From Lampris incognitus (taxonomy: Eukaryota; Chordata; Actinopteri; Lampriformes; Lampridae), in NCBI RefSeq assembly GCF_029633865.1, contig NC_079219.1, positions 14,378,637 to 14,442,636 of the forward strand: a stretch of DNA of 64,000 nucleotides. Reading direction: 5' to 3'. Shown here piece after piece: positions 56,801-64,000 of the stretch. The notes below the pieces were generated by a model, which worked only from the letters and a program-made list of their open reading frames with translations, was not told the origin of the DNA and searched no databases. Numbering within the stretch: position 1 is the first letter of the stretch; each line of letters starts with the position of its first letter. A program made the translations under genes and the position numbers.

Positions 56801-58036
56801 ATTGGCCGGATACAATTCGCCCCCCCCCCCCCCCCAAAAAAAAAAAACTCCATGCAACAACTCTTTTTCTACTGTATGGTAGATGGCAAAAAATATTATT
56901 GGATAGTTTTTATTCAGTATTAATGATAATTTAGTTATTTAAATGTAGAATACATTAACCTCCAAAATACTTAAAAGTGATTTCTTTTTCTTTGGTCCAT
57001 GTCACCAGTTCATTGTTTATAAATATCAGCTGATTTGATACACCAATACTTGGCCTACTGTGTAATCAGAAAGTCACGTCACGTGACATATCAACATTTT
57101 GATTGTCTTCTGTATGAAACTATTACAAAGAGTTCAGTGAGTTTCAACTCCATGTGAACTGCATAAGGTGCTACACAGTGAAATTGAAATGCATCTCTGT
57201 TGCATAAAACCAAGTCACATGAAAACTTAAATGTAAAACATTGGCCTTAAAGACTATTTAAAACATTAATTAGAGCTTTGATGGCTAATTTTGGAAATTG
57301 CTACATTTTCAATGTTTTCTACAGTTGAAGTCAGTCTTTCATGTTGAAACTAAATAAAGATCTGTGTTCTCTCCTCAGCCAAAAATCAGGCCGACAGACA
57401 AGCTGAGGTCAGAGAGATCAAACGGCGGCTGACAAGAAAGGTAATGGCAATAAACACGCACACACACACACGTAGGCATAAAGAATGCCACTAAGATGCT
57501 CTAGTTAGTTGTTTTATGGAATATTTAACTAACACACAACTTTTCTTTCTGTATAGCTGAGTCAACGGCCAACAGTTGCGGAGCTACAAGCTAGAAAGAT
57601 CTTGCGATTCCATGAGTATGTGGAAGTCACAAATGCCCATGATTATGATCGCAGAGCAGACAAGCCATGGACCAAACTGACTCCTGCTGATAAGGTACAT
57701 CCTCTCTACCATGGCCTTCAAACGGTTGACTTACCTGACGAACATCATCTGTCCCTGATGTAGATGGCATGGTATGATAGCTGTTTTTGTTTATCACTCT
57801 CTTTTTAGTCCATATTTAAGTATCCCTTTCCTGTCTCTGTTTTTATTCTTTTAGGCTGCCATCCGCAAAGAGCTCAATGATTATAAGAGCACTGAAATGG
57901 AGGTTCATGAAGAGAGCAGGATCTACACAAGGTACGTAAGTATTATTCACCTTAAATGATTTTTGTGTCAAAATAAATTAATGTATATTATGATTCAGTT
58001 GGCTTCCTTAATCTATTCAGGTTTCATCGGCCTTAG
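41361..58036 (+). CDS. phactr4: Phosphatase and actin regulator 4
   Basis: Binds protein phosphatase 1 and G-actin, linking actin monomer level to PP1 substrate choice; in vertebrates it acts in cell migration and neural tube closure. Coding exons: 41393-41405 (or 43508-43568), 47130-47300, 49127-49207, 49878-50384, 51947-52291, 54734-55268, 55412-55710, 55846-56044, 56260-56315, 57379-57440, 57557-57694, 57855-57931, 58021-58036. They sum to 2499 nt (832 residues), close to mammalian PHACTR4. Order: basic segment [15 protein letters not shown] repeat 1 ([10 protein letters not shown]); long Pro/Ser-rich linker; acidic region; three C-terminal RPEL repeats; PP1-binding end [16 protein letters not shown]...FHRP. 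The PKN.ADRQAE and VKRKDTLA segments favour PHACTR4 over PHACTR2. Teleosts may have two copies; which one this is cannot be told. Confidence 0.92.
41406..43507. other. phactr4 intron between alternative first exons
   Basis: Contains a (GT)n tract at 41714-41801, poly-C runs at about 42486-42500 and 42710-42727, and a GA-rich stretch at 43205-43350 just before exon b that may belong to its promoter. No other exon could be supported. Confidence 0.45.
41714..41801. repeat. (GT)n microsatellite
   Basis: About 43 units ending GTGCGTGCC; shadow frames run through it on both strands. Confidence 0.95.
43508..43568 (+). CDS. phactr4: phactr4 alternative first coding exon b (start MGQSLRL)
   Basis: ATG at 43508 opens 20 codons ([12 protein letters not shown]..., Gln/Ser-rich) plus one base, then donor GTGAGT at 43569. 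The same one-base overhang as exon a lets it splice to 47130 in frame, giving an 848-residue protein. A Met-Gly-Gln start is also found in PHACTR2 and, as I recall, in PHACTR4 isoforms. The position-6 residue is Arg, so the classic N-myristoylation pattern is not met. No acceptor is obvious upstream, which suggests its own promoter in the GA-rich stretch. Confidence 0.65.
43569..47129. other. phactr4 intron
   Basis: (GT)n tract at 45558-45594. A minus-strand frame at 45290-45540 reads protein-like (Gln/Glu-rich helical) but has no recognised family. Nothing else supported. Confidence 0.4.
47130..47300 (+). CDS. phactr4: phactr4 exon 2: basic N-terminal region
   Basis: Residues about 5-61 of the MENR form. 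Acidic/Ser/Thr start, then [20 protein letters not shown] and [15 protein letters not shown], the conserved basic block that serves in nuclear import and membrane contact in the family. Acceptor CACTTCCAG, donor GTCTGT; phase 1 at both ends. Confidence 0.93.
47511..47950 (+). mobile_element. SINE family B, copy 2
   Basis: Head GGGTGACACAGTGGCCCAGT with box B GTTCGAACCCTGG, body, TG tract 47743-47818 and ATGG tail. Target sequence GACATAGTATGATGGCT lies at 47494-47510 and again (one change) at 47951-47967, where copy 3 begins. Confidence 0.9.
47743..47818. repeat. (GT)n microsatellite inside SINE copy 2
   Basis: Expanded at the same site of the SINE body as in copy 1. Confidence 0.95.
47968..48665 (+). 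mobile_element. SINE family B, copy 3, split by a hAT MITE
   Basis: The head and body from 47968 stop at 48183 and resume at 48519 (TGTCCTTAGGTGTGAATGTG) to the ATGG tail. The right flank AGTATGATGGCT at 48666-48677 repeats the target sequence seen on both sides of copy 2. No TG expansion here. Confidence 0.88.
48184..48510. mobile_element. hAT-type MITE, complete
   Basis: Inverted ends CAGGGGTCCCCAATTAC and ...ATTGGGGACCCCTG. A perfect 8-bp target duplication TACTAAAT lies at 48176-48183 and 48511-48518. 327 bp, no gene. Contains GGGCCACTTTT and CGGGCCGGACGTGGCCCGCG. It would depend on a hAT transposase supplied from elsewhere. Confidence 0.93.
49127..49207 (+). CDS. phactr4: phactr4 exon 3: first RPEL repeat
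   Basis: 27 codons in phase 1-1. Encodes [20 protein letters not shown] and onward; the RxxxEL...G-L pattern is the N-terminal actin-binding RPEL repeat. TGTCAG acceptor, GTAAGA donor. An ATG inside this exon is not needed for initiation. Confidence 0.93.
49878..50384 (+). CDS. phactr4: phactr4 exon 4: Gly/Arg-rich linker
   Basis: Residues about 89-257: [10 protein letters not shown] (a family signature after RPEL1), then a low-complexity Gly/Arg/Glu/Asp region with repeated SEDRRG, GDRRG, EEGRRG and SEDGRR units, probably disordered. Acceptor TGATAG (an alternative three bases later would drop one residue), donor GTGAGC. An acceptor/donor phase of 1-1 keeps the frame. Confidence 0.9.
51678..51818. 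mobile_element. Hairpin insertion element, copy 2 (106-bp perfect palindrome)
   Basis: 51677-51729 and 51730-51782 are exact inverse copies with no spacer, followed by a 36-base tail with ACCTGGATGAATGAGAAC. A 13-bp direct repeat TGTCTGTGTTTCA at 51665-51677 and 51819-51831 marks the target-site duplication. It lies in the phactr4 intron about 130 bases before exon 5. The shadow frame through it reads the same on both strands and is not a gene. Confidence 0.8.
51947..52291 (+). CDS. phactr4: phactr4 exon 5: Pro/Ser-rich linker
   Basis: Residues about 258-372. Encodes a [11 protein letters not shown] segment, a Ser/Ala/Pro-rich stretch and [15 protein letters not shown], a proline motif conserved in PHACTR4 and suited to SH3/WW binding. 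TTTGTCCCCTAG acceptor, GTGAGT donor, phase 1-1. Confidence 0.92.
52292..53488. other. phactr4 intron, left part
   Basis: No repeats or exon signals beyond the candidate cassette exon that follows. Confidence 0.4.
53489..53620 (+). CDS. phactr4: Candidate phactr4 cassette exon (44 codons)
   Basis: A pyrimidine-rich tract and CCTGTCAG acceptor precede 53489, and the donor TCAG|GTAAAA follows 53620. The 132-bp interval is open in phase 1-1, the same as the exons around it, so inclusion keeps the phactr4 frame. The peptide is unlike the rest of the linker: Trp/Tyr/Cys-rich ([20 protein letters not shown]). I do not recognise it from known PHACTR proteins. A second CAG acceptor at 53500-53502 would break the frame. 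Confidence 0.35.
53621..54733. other. phactr4 intron, right part
   Basis: No recognisable repeat or exon. Confidence 0.4.
54734..55268 (+). CDS. phactr4: phactr4 exon 6: proline-rich region
   Basis: Residues about 373-551. [16 protein letters not shown], a His/Pro-rich tract (PHPHPLPQP-like) and [15 protein letters not shown] ... RAHTLLFE, motifs shared with PHACTR4. TCTGCAG acceptor, GTGAGT donor, starts phase 1 and ends phase 2. The +2 shadow frame across it is not coding. Confidence 0.93.
55412..55710 (+). CDS. phactr4: phactr4 exon 7: acidic region
   Basis: Residues about 551-651. Two Glu/Asp runs coded by GAG/GAA/GAT repeats surround a short basic/Cys segment, then [20 protein letters not shown], the conserved acidic block before the C-terminal RPEL repeats. 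Codon-repeat composition makes both Glu runs prone to length change. Donor GTGAGT at 55711. Confidence 0.93.
55846..56044 (+). CDS. phactr4: phactr4 exon 8: RPEL repeat 2
   Basis: Residues about 651-717. [20 protein letters not shown] begins the second RPEL-type repeat; an extra linker [15 protein letters not shown] follows, then [20 protein letters not shown]. Acceptor TTACTCAG, donor GTAACG. Confidence 0.93.
56260..56315 (+). CDS. phactr4: phactr4 exon 9: RPEL repeat 3
   Basis: Encodes [18 protein letters not shown], a consensus RPEL actin-binding repeat (R-P-x-x-x-E-L). 56 bp with split codons at both ends. Donor GTTAGT, less common but in frame. Confidence 0.93.
56405..56843 (+). mobile_element. 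tRNA-derived SINE, family A, copy 4
   Basis: In the intron after exon 9. Head GGCGTCCAGGTGGTGTGGC, body and a C-run/A-run end. Target duplication AAAACTACATGCAAC (56390-56404) and AAAACTCCATGCAAC (about 56844-56858), one mismatch. Confidence 0.92.
57379..57440 (+). CDS. phactr4: phactr4 exon 10: linker between RPEL 3 and 4
   Basis: Encodes [20 protein letters not shown], basic and helical, nearly identical to PHACTR4. CTCCTCAG acceptor, GTAATG donor, ends in phase 0. Confidence 0.93.
57557..57694 (+). CDS. phactr4: phactr4 exon 11: RPEL repeat 4 and start of PP1-binding region
   Basis: 46 whole codons: [18 protein letters not shown] (RPEL) then [20 protein letters not shown] and TKLTPADK. 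The KILRF and W segments correspond to the region that wraps PP1 in PHACTR family structures. Confidence 0.95.
57855..57931 (+). CDS. phactr4: phactr4 exon 12: PP1-binding helix
   Basis: [20 protein letters not shown] followed by SRIYTR. CTTTTTAG acceptor, GTACGT donor. Confidence 0.95.
58021..58036 (+). CDS. phactr4: phactr4 exon 13: last residues and stop
   Basis: CTATTCAG acceptor at 58013-58020. It encodes (R)FHRP and TAG at 58034-58036. The HRP end is the invariant C-terminus of the family. Confidence 0.93.
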
Positions 58037-59585
58037 CATCTCCCCTCCTTCTGGATAATGAAGCACTTAATTCACCGGCTGTGGAGACTCTAGCGAGGAG
58101 CTGCTCCCAATACAAACTACCCTTTTATGATTCTGAATGTACTGTACAGATAATCAGGGAAAACCTGGAACTGACTAAATGGAGGGGCGCTCCTTCCCTT
58201 CACTCTTATCACCCTCTCACTACATTGCTTTCACTAATCTGAGGTGGCGAGGATGAGGACCGGATGCAGTATTTCTCCCTAACACTAGGGGGAGCCACGT
58301 GCCAACAAGCTGGAGAGAGGTGGCAGAGGCGTACACTTGCTCTGCTATTATGTGGTATCCCTCAGGGACTTGGTTCCAGTCACAACCTTTAATGCAGCCA
58401 CGTTCTGTGTTGCCTTTTTTCCCCTCTTTGACTCTGACAAATTAACTCATGCTGTGGATGTAAGACCATACAAATAATAACAGTAATAACAATAATGACA
58501 ACAGTAATAACATGCACAGTATTAATAGCTAATGGAAACGAAAAGCTACTGTAAGAGTGAGCCGAAGGATGACGACTGGGCTTTGTACCATTGTGGGACT
58601 GGACATGCTCTGGGATATTGTGTGTACTCTGTATAACTCTGTACAGACTGCTGTGATACCTTACAAAGAAACTTTCAGAGATCTTATAACAAAATATTCT
58701 GTAATGCGCAAGATATTTTATATTGTAATTTTGATCAAATATATAGCGACTGCTTTTACTTGAGCTTTTTTTTTTTTCATTTGGCTTTGCCTGTATTTAT
58801 GGTTGTGATGTGAGGTGGCCATTTAAGCTTCAGTCTATTCATAGGAAAGTTCAAAATAATGAGGCAGTTGGTCTCTATCTGTGCCAACATAATCTCTATG
58901 CCTAAAGGACTGTAGAATGCTGGTTTTCATATCACTGATAATTGCAATCCACTGCATGAGCCAATACAGATTCCAGTGCCACTGGATCTGGATAATCTCT
59001 CTTCATTTATAGTTTTTTTTTTATGAGTTTTTGTACTTCCCTTTAAAGATAAAAAAATGCAATGCATTCTGTAGCCATTTTGAATAAGGTTGTGGTAGTT
59101 GCAGCTATACTATAAGTTAAACGTTGCTGAAGTTGCAGAATGTCTCAAAAGTGCTGTGAGTGTAGATCAGGGATTAATCAAAATTGAGAAAATTAATTAC
59201 TGGTCAACAGGGAGTCATTTTGGAACATTGTGAATCGCAGAAGGTGTTTTTATCATGTTTTCGTCCTCTGGCCAGTAGATAACAGGGTTCTCTATGCTTT
59301 GTACAGGTTGATATAGGTTGAACAGATGCTTGTGTATATCTTGTCTTCCTAATATTTGAAAAGAAATTTTAAATATAATTAAAGTATTATAGGTTGTTAT
59401 TTTTTTAAGCACAAAATATTTGTGTATGATTATATGCTACAAGAAGGATATGTAAGTGTACCTTTTCTGTAAAACTAATTTCTTTTTTAATTGAAAGTGG
59501 CATTCTAGTAGCTGACTGTTATTTTCTTTTTAGCTGTAAATAGTCACATCTGGATCTAATTAAAAACCTTATAATTTCCTGAGTC
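58037..59585 (+). other. phactr4: phactr4 3' untranslated region
   Basis: Starts right after the stop; no introns or coding signal. ATTAAA at 59559-59564 with downstream CTTGTGTAC is a plausible poly(A) site. T/A-rich runs at 58768 and 59011 are typical of a long 3' UTR. The end point is inferred. Confidence 0.5.
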
Positions 59586-60220
59586 TTGTGTACAATATCT
59601 CTTGGCCCTGTTCCACTACCTTATATGTAGAGGACTTGAAAATATTGGGTTATAAAAACACACACCCCTCTTTCATTTTTTATATTTACATATCAGGTTC
59701 GTTTTCACTAGTCACTGATTAGATCCGCAGTCTAGTTTAGGCGCTATTACACAGTTAGTCCTGTAGATGGGGAACTACGCCCACAAATGGAAGGGTTCTA
59801 GTTCTGGTTAAGTGCGTAGGAATCGTGAGAGATCGCCAGAACATTCTGCATATCTTTATAAGTCGGACCTCCATTTGTTTGCTCAGGTTCGTACACTAAA
59901 ACTCGCGTATAATCATTCACATGTTATCCAATGCGTAGACTAATTCAGACGCTATTGTAGTGAATGTAGAAACTTAAGTGGCGCGAATCACGGTAAAAAT
60001 GTGTTTATTCAGTGAGCTAAGGCACCAATGTCAGTACGCTAGCTAGCTAACAGTGTGACAAGTAAAGTATGCTAGGAAATTAGCCATTACGTGGCAGAAT
60101 GGTGTAGCTGTGGTTGTACGTTGTAGCAATAGAATGTTGAGTGTTTTGGAAGCATTATTTTGATTTTTAGAAGGCTAATTTGTATTGTAACGTGCATGGA
60201 TAAGTAGACACGTTAGCCCT
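59586..60220. other. Intergenic sequence with a TATA-like motif
   Basis: CTTTATAAGTC at about 59854-59864 resembles a TATA box facing right. Two related segments (GCGCTATTACA at about 59741 and GACGCTATTGTA at about 59948) suggest an internal repeat. No exon seen; it could be an old LTR or the promoter of the next gene. Confidence 0.3.
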
Positions 60221-60223
60221 TGG

Positions 60224-60299
60224 CTAGCGGGTCGGACCCTTTGGTCGAGCGGTTAGCGATGTCGCCCGCGGTGCGGGAGATACGGGTTCGCGTCCCGGC
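60224..60299 (+). other. tRNA-like sequence next to the LTR
   Basis: Box A-like TGGTCGAGCGGTTAGCGA and box B-like GGTTCGCGTCCC have tRNA spacing. The anticodon arm does not form a clean 7-base loop, so I do not call a tRNA gene; a SINE head or tRNA relic is likelier. The LTR begins at the base after CCCGGC. Confidence 0.4.
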
Positions 60300-60510
60300 T
60301 GTGGCGGTCCTATTGTATTTAGAAATCACGTCAGGACACAGCGCTGTCGCTCGACACAACCTCTCCGTGGTATTCTTTATTTAGACTGACACAGCATCAA
60401 AGGCAGACCCGATCAAACAACCCAGAGCCCGCAGGCATCACCAATCGATCCCAGCACAATAGAACAGCACCAAATCAAATGCAGCACTGTCGATGTGTGC
60501 ATACATAACA
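60300..60510 (-). repeat. 3' LTR of a Ty3/gypsy element
   Basis: On the - strand it runs from TGTTATGTATGCACACATCG to ...AGGACCGCCACA (TG...CA), 211 bp, with CTAAATAAAGAATACC as a poly(A) signal. The polypurine tract lies directly upstream in that orientation. Confidence 0.85.
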
Positions 60511-60530
60511 TTCCCCCCCCCCCCCGGCAG
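60511..60530 (-). other. Polypurine tract
   Basis: On the - strand, G-rich (CTGCCGGGGG... then GAA) right before the LTR; it is the primer site for plus-strand DNA. Confidence 0.8.
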
Positions 60531-60534
60531 GATT

Positions 60535-63500
60535 TCAAACATGAAAGGTTGACACAAAGTCCTCTAGGTGGCCAGGGCGTAAACGTGTGCGAACAGGTCG
60601 CGGGGCGGCCTGAGGCTGGGCAGGCCAAGGTGGGGAGGGAGATGGCAGGGGAAGCTGAGGCCCAGAAATGTCTGGGGCCCGTGTAGGAGCTGCATGAAGC
60701 CCCGGGGCGTCTCGCCATGCTGAGGGAATGGCTATGGTTGTGTCACCAGCTGTGTGTGGCGGAGCTGACACCTTCCGTAGACGACTGGAGTGCCACCGAG
60801 TGCCATCGCTGAGGAGGTAAGTGGCTGGGCCCAGCTGACGGGTGACTTGGAGAGGAGAGGACCAGTATGAAGCCATTTTATTGTCCCTGTGGGGCCTGCG
60901 GACCCTGACCCAGTCTGACACATTGATGTCTGGCACCCTGGTTTGTTTTGACTGGTCAAACCGTTGCTTCATCCGCGTCTGCTGACGAGTGACTGAGGCT
61001 CTGACCCCAGAGGGAGGTGCCTGAGGTGTGGAGGGGCGGAGCCTGTCAAGGGGCATGCACAGTTCCCGGCCTAGCATGAGAGAGGCTGGGGAGACGCCTG
61101 TGGTCGAGTGCTGTGTGGCCCGATAGTGCAGCAGAGTGTGACGGATGGCCTGCGTGAAAGAGCACCCTTGGGCCATGTGTGCTCTGAGGCCGTTCTTCAG
61201 TGACTGGTGAAAACGTTCAACGCCGCAATTGGCCTGGGGGTGGTAGTACGCAGTGCGTATATGACGGATGCCCTTGCTTTCGAGATAAGCAGTGAACTCA
61301 GCAGAGACCAGCTGAGGGCCGTTGTCAGTGGTGATGGCCTTTGGGAGGCCCCAGCAAGAGAAAAGAGAGTCCAGGAAGTCGATGATGATCTGTGAGGTCA
61401 CAGTGCCGGAAGTGGTGAGTTCAGGCCATTTTGAGTGTAGATCGTAGGCGACCACCATGAAGCGTTGGTGGTGGGGAACTCCATGGATCTCACCACAAAT
61501 GTCCAACTGCAGGTGTTCCCAGGGCTGAGAGGGCCAGGCGAGAGGTTGCAGGGGTGGGGGAGCCTGGTGGCCAGTCTTGCCACTCACAAGGCAGGCAGAA
61601 CAGTCCTTCACCAGAGCCTCAATATCTCTGTCTATCCCCGGCCACCACACCAGGTCTCGGCAGCGCTGTTTCAGTTTCACAATGCCCAGGTGGCCTTCAT
61701 GCGCCGTATTCAAAACACGTGCACGGAGAGCAGCTGGGACCACTGTGCAAAACCCACGTGCCACGCAGGTGTCGTTCCAGCAGGAGAGCTCCTGTCTGAC
61801 TCGGGCGAACGCAGCCAGCTCCTCTGGGACCTTGTGAGGCCAGCCGTTCTGGATGTAGGTGCGGAGCTGGGAGAGGACAGGGTCCTGTTCGGAGGCTGCC
61901 CTCAGCTCCTGCAGAGAGACAGTGGCCTGGAGGGGTGTGTGTAGCATTTGGACAATGTCCTTTTCCACACAGTCAGTGTCCGTCTGTGGAGCTGGGGTGG
62001 AGACAGAGCGAGAGAGCAGGTCGGCGACAACATTGTCTCTGCCTGGGGTGAACTGCAGGCTGAAGTTGTACTGGCGGAGGCGGTCAGACCAGCGGTGCAG
62101 CCTCAGGGGTTTGTGGCCTGTCCCAGATGTGGACAGCAGCGCTGTCAGGGCCTGGTGATCTGTCCTGAGGGTGAAGGAGCGGCCATAGAGGTAGAGGTGC
62201 CACCTTTCACAAGCCCAGATACAGGCTAACGCCTCACGCTCACCCACGGAGTACCGCTGCTCGGTCAGGTTGAGGGCACGGGAGGCGAAGGCAATGGGCT
62301 TCTCCACACCGTTCTGGGTTTGAGACAGCACGGCCCCTATCGCTGTGGCTGATGCGTCACAGGTCACAAAGGTGGAGCTGGAGATGTCGAAGTGAGCCAA
62401 CACTGGTGGTGAAGTCAGTTGAGTCTTGAGATCACGCACAGCGTCACTGCATGCCTTTGACCACACCCATGGCTCGTCCTTACGCAGCAGCTGGCGCAGG
62501 GGGGCTGTGGTCGCAGAGTACTGGGGAAGAAACCTCAGGTAGTAACTTGTCATACCCAGGAAGGAGGCGACCTGGGCGGCCGAGCTGGGCTCAGGGATGG
62601 CCTGAATGGCGTCCACGTTGGATTGTAGTGGAGTTACACCGCTCGCTGACCGCCGGAACCCCACGAAGTCGATGGCTGGCACAGAGAGGACACATTTCTC
62701 AGCATTGAGAGTTAGCTTGTGCTTGGACAGGGCTGCGAAGACCATGTTAAGGCGCTTGTCGTGGATTTCACTGGTGGGCCCGTGTACCACTCTATCGTCC
62801 AGATAAATGGCCACGCCCAGAATGCCAGCCAGCACGGAGACCATGATTTTCTGGAAGCAGCTAGGGGCGGAGCTGAGACCGAAAGGCATCCTGGTGTAGC
62901 GAAACACTCCTGCATGTGTCACAAAGGCTGTGAGGTTTCGGCTGCTGGGGTGGAGGGGCACCTGTAAGTACCCCTGTCTGAGGTCGAGCTTGGAGAACAC
63001 CTCAGAGCCATAGAACTGAGCAGTGAGTTCTTCTGAGGTGGGCAGTGGATACTTATCAGGGACCACTGCCTTATTTACTGCACGTAGATCGATGCAGACA
63101 CGCAGGCCCCCCGACTTCTTCTTAGCCACCATGAGGTTTGAGACCCAAGGTGACGCGTCCACTGGTTCAATGATGCCAGCTTCCAGCAGTTGTTGCAGCT
63201 CGGCGGAGACCCCATCATGGAGAGCCAACGGGATGCGGCGCAGTGGTTGGATGACAAATTTCACAGCAGGGTTGAGGAGAGGTTGATGGGTGAAGGCGGA
63301 GAGGCAGCCCAGCCCCATAAACAGCGATGGCCACTTCTGCTGCCAAGGTGTGGCGACAGTCAGGATTGCTGCCCCCCTTGTGTCTAAGAGGGAAAACCCC
63401 AGAGCGGAGAACAGGTCCAGGCCCATCAGGTTGGCCCCACGGCGTGCCACATGAAAAACTGCATTGGGCACCAGCTTGGTTCCATAGCGGACAGTCAGTT

Positions 63501-64000
63501 GGAGAGAGCCAACCAGATCGATTTTGGAGTCACCATACCCACAGAGGACAGCTGAGGGTGCGGACAGTGGCAGTGAACCGAAAAATTGACTGTAGGTATC
63601 AACATTCAGGAGAGACACACTTGCACCGGTGTCCAACAGCAGGGGGATGCACACATCATTAATGTTGACTGTGCATGATTTGAATGACACTGGCCCAGAG
63701 CTCACCTTGTGAATGACGGCGGTTGAAGACTGGGGGGTGTGGCCCTCTGACCCAGCCGGGGAAGATCGACAGACGTTGGCAAAGTGATTGTGCTTACCGC
63801 AGCTACGGCATGTCTGGCCACGGGCAGGGCAGTTCTGAGCCCTTGAAACATGAGACCGAGACCCACAGTTACCACAGGACTGTTGAGGGCGGGGCCGAGA
63901 ACGCCGTCGTTGCTGTTGCAAAACGTCCCCAGTGGAGTCGGCGCCCGCCTCGCTCTGGTTGGGTTGCGTCCCGAGGGGCAGCCGTGAGTAGAGGGAGGAG
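60535..64000 (-). CDS. Ty3/gypsy Gag-Pol polyprotein (5' end outside window)
   Basis: Open for more than 1150 codons with no stop or frameshift up to the right edge. The 1128-residue part counted from 63921 has two CCHC knuckles (C16-C51), protease LLDTGA (Asp97), reverse transcriptase with KLDLRQGY (Asp312) and YLDD (373-376), RNase H with TDHQAL, the integrase zinc region (H-x3-5-H...C-x2-C) and the DDE core (QLDICG, TTDNGPQ, GVERFHQS), and a short tail after LLSDGTRWHSSRLRKV. TTG at 63921 is only the first possible start in this read; the frame stays open to 64000. The intact frame suggests a recent, perhaps still competent copy, although YLDD is followed by Arg where Ile/Val is usual. It copies the element RNA and integrates it. 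Confidence 0.93.
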   Translation of the reverse strand, partial: SSLYSRLPLGTQPNQSEAGADSTGDVLQQQRRRSRPRPQQSCGNCGSRSHVSRAQNCPARGQTCRSCGKHNHFANVCRSSPAGSEGHTPQSSTAVIHKVSSGPVSFKSCTVNINDVCIPLLLDTGASVSLLNVDTYSQFFGSLPLSAPSAVLCGYGDSKIDLVGSLQLTVRYGTKLVPNAVFHVARRGANLMGLDLFSALGFSLLDTRGAAILTVATPWQQKWPSLFMGLGCLSAFTHQPLLNPAVKFVIQPLRRIPLALHDGVSAELQQLLEAGIIEPVDASPWVSNLMVAKKKSGGLRVCIDLRAVNKAVVPDKYPLPTSEELTAQFYGSEVFSKLDLRQGYLQVPLHPSSRNLTAFVTHAGVFRYTRMPFGLSSAPSCFQKIMVSVLAGILGVAIYLDDRVVHGPTSEIHDKRLNMVFAALSKHKLTLNAEKCVLSVPAIDFVGFRRSASGVTPLQSNVDAIQAIPEPSSAAQVASFLGMTSYYLRFLPQYSATTAPLRQLLRKDEPWVWSKACSDAVRDLKTQLTSPPVLAHFDISSSTFVTCDASATAIGAVLSQTQNGVEKPIAFASRALNLTEQRYSVGEREALACIWACERWHLYLYGRSFTLRTDHQALTALLSTSGTGHKPLRLHRWSDRLRQYNFSLQFTPGRDNVVADLLSRSVSTPAPQTDTDCVEKDIVQMLHTPLQATVSLQELRAASEQDPVLSQLRTYIQNGWPHKVPEELAAFARVRQELSCWNDTCVARGFCTVVPAALRARVLNTAHEGHLGIVKLKQRCRDLVWWPGIDRDIEALVKDCSACLVSGKTGHQAPPPLQPLAWPSQPWEHLQLDICGEIHGVPHHQRFMVVAYDLHSKWPELTTSGTVTSQIIIDFLDSLFSCWGLPKAITTDNGPQLVSAEFTAYLESKGIRHIRTAYYHPQANCGVERFHQSLKNGLRAHMAQGCSFTQAIRHTLLHYRATQHSTTGVSPASLMLGRELCMPLDRLRPSTPQAPPSGVRASVTRQQTRMKQRFDQSKQTRVPDINVSDWVRVRRPHRDNKMASYWSSPLQVTRQLGPATYLLSDGTRWHSSRLRKVSAPPHTAGDTTIAIPSAWRDAPGLHAAPTRAPDISGPQLPLPSPSPPWPAQPQAAPRPVRTRLRPGHLEDFVSTFHV

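Noticed and set aside
60224..60299. A true tRNA gene
   Set aside because: Box A and box B are present, but the anticodon arm and acceptor stem do not form a convincing cloverleaf.

Overview
This window is nuclear DNA from a ray-finned fish, most likely a percomorph teleost. Both host genes are spliced with GT-AG introns and are easily recognised by their proteins. Between them lie tRNA-derived SINEs, Tc1-like elements, hAT MITEs, an ISL2EU-type PIF/Harbinger element, RTE and other LINE remnants, two Ty3/gypsy retroelements and many very long CA/TG tracts. The species cannot be named from the sequence alone.

Layout. (1) 0.85-3.4 kb, + strand: exons 2 to 5 of a preproendothelin gene (edn2). 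They include the mature 21-residue peptide, the ECE site, two furin sites, the endothelin-like repeat peptide, a stop codon and a poly(A) signal. The signal-peptide exon is not visible and probably lies before the window. (2) 3.4-32.7 kb: a gene-free repeat landscape. It holds a hairpin insertion (just upstream, in the edn2 intron), SINEs, a LINE ORF2 remnant, two Tc1-like copies (one nested in a hAT MITE), a decayed gypsy element with two LTRs, an RTE LINE, an ISL2EU element (transposase plus SWIM/YqaJ gene, itself hit by a LINE) and LINE debris. (3) About 32.8-59.6 kb, + strand: phactr4, a phosphatase and actin regulator. Two candidate upstream promoter/non-coding exons are followed by two alternative first coding exons (41.4 kb and 43.5 kb) and twelve further coding exons up to the stop at 58036. 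The spliced frame closes exactly: 832 codons with the first start and 848 with the second. A candidate 44-codon cassette exon lies in one intron. (4) 60.2-64 kb: the 3' LTR, polypurine tract and nearly complete open pol of a second gypsy element on the - strand, running off the right edge.

The genes are an endothelin next to a PHACTR gene. EDN1-PHACTR1 and EDN3-PHACTR3 are neighbours in mammals, so this edn2-phactr4 pair fits an ancient linked pair copied in the vertebrate genome duplications. The rest of the window is shaped by nested insertions, several of which can be dated relative to each other from their target-site duplications. Three items deserve most attention: the 141-bp insertion that is mostly a perfect 106-bp palindrome inside a phactr4 intron, the possible new phactr4 cassette exon, and the ISL2EU element with its YqaJ companion gene.
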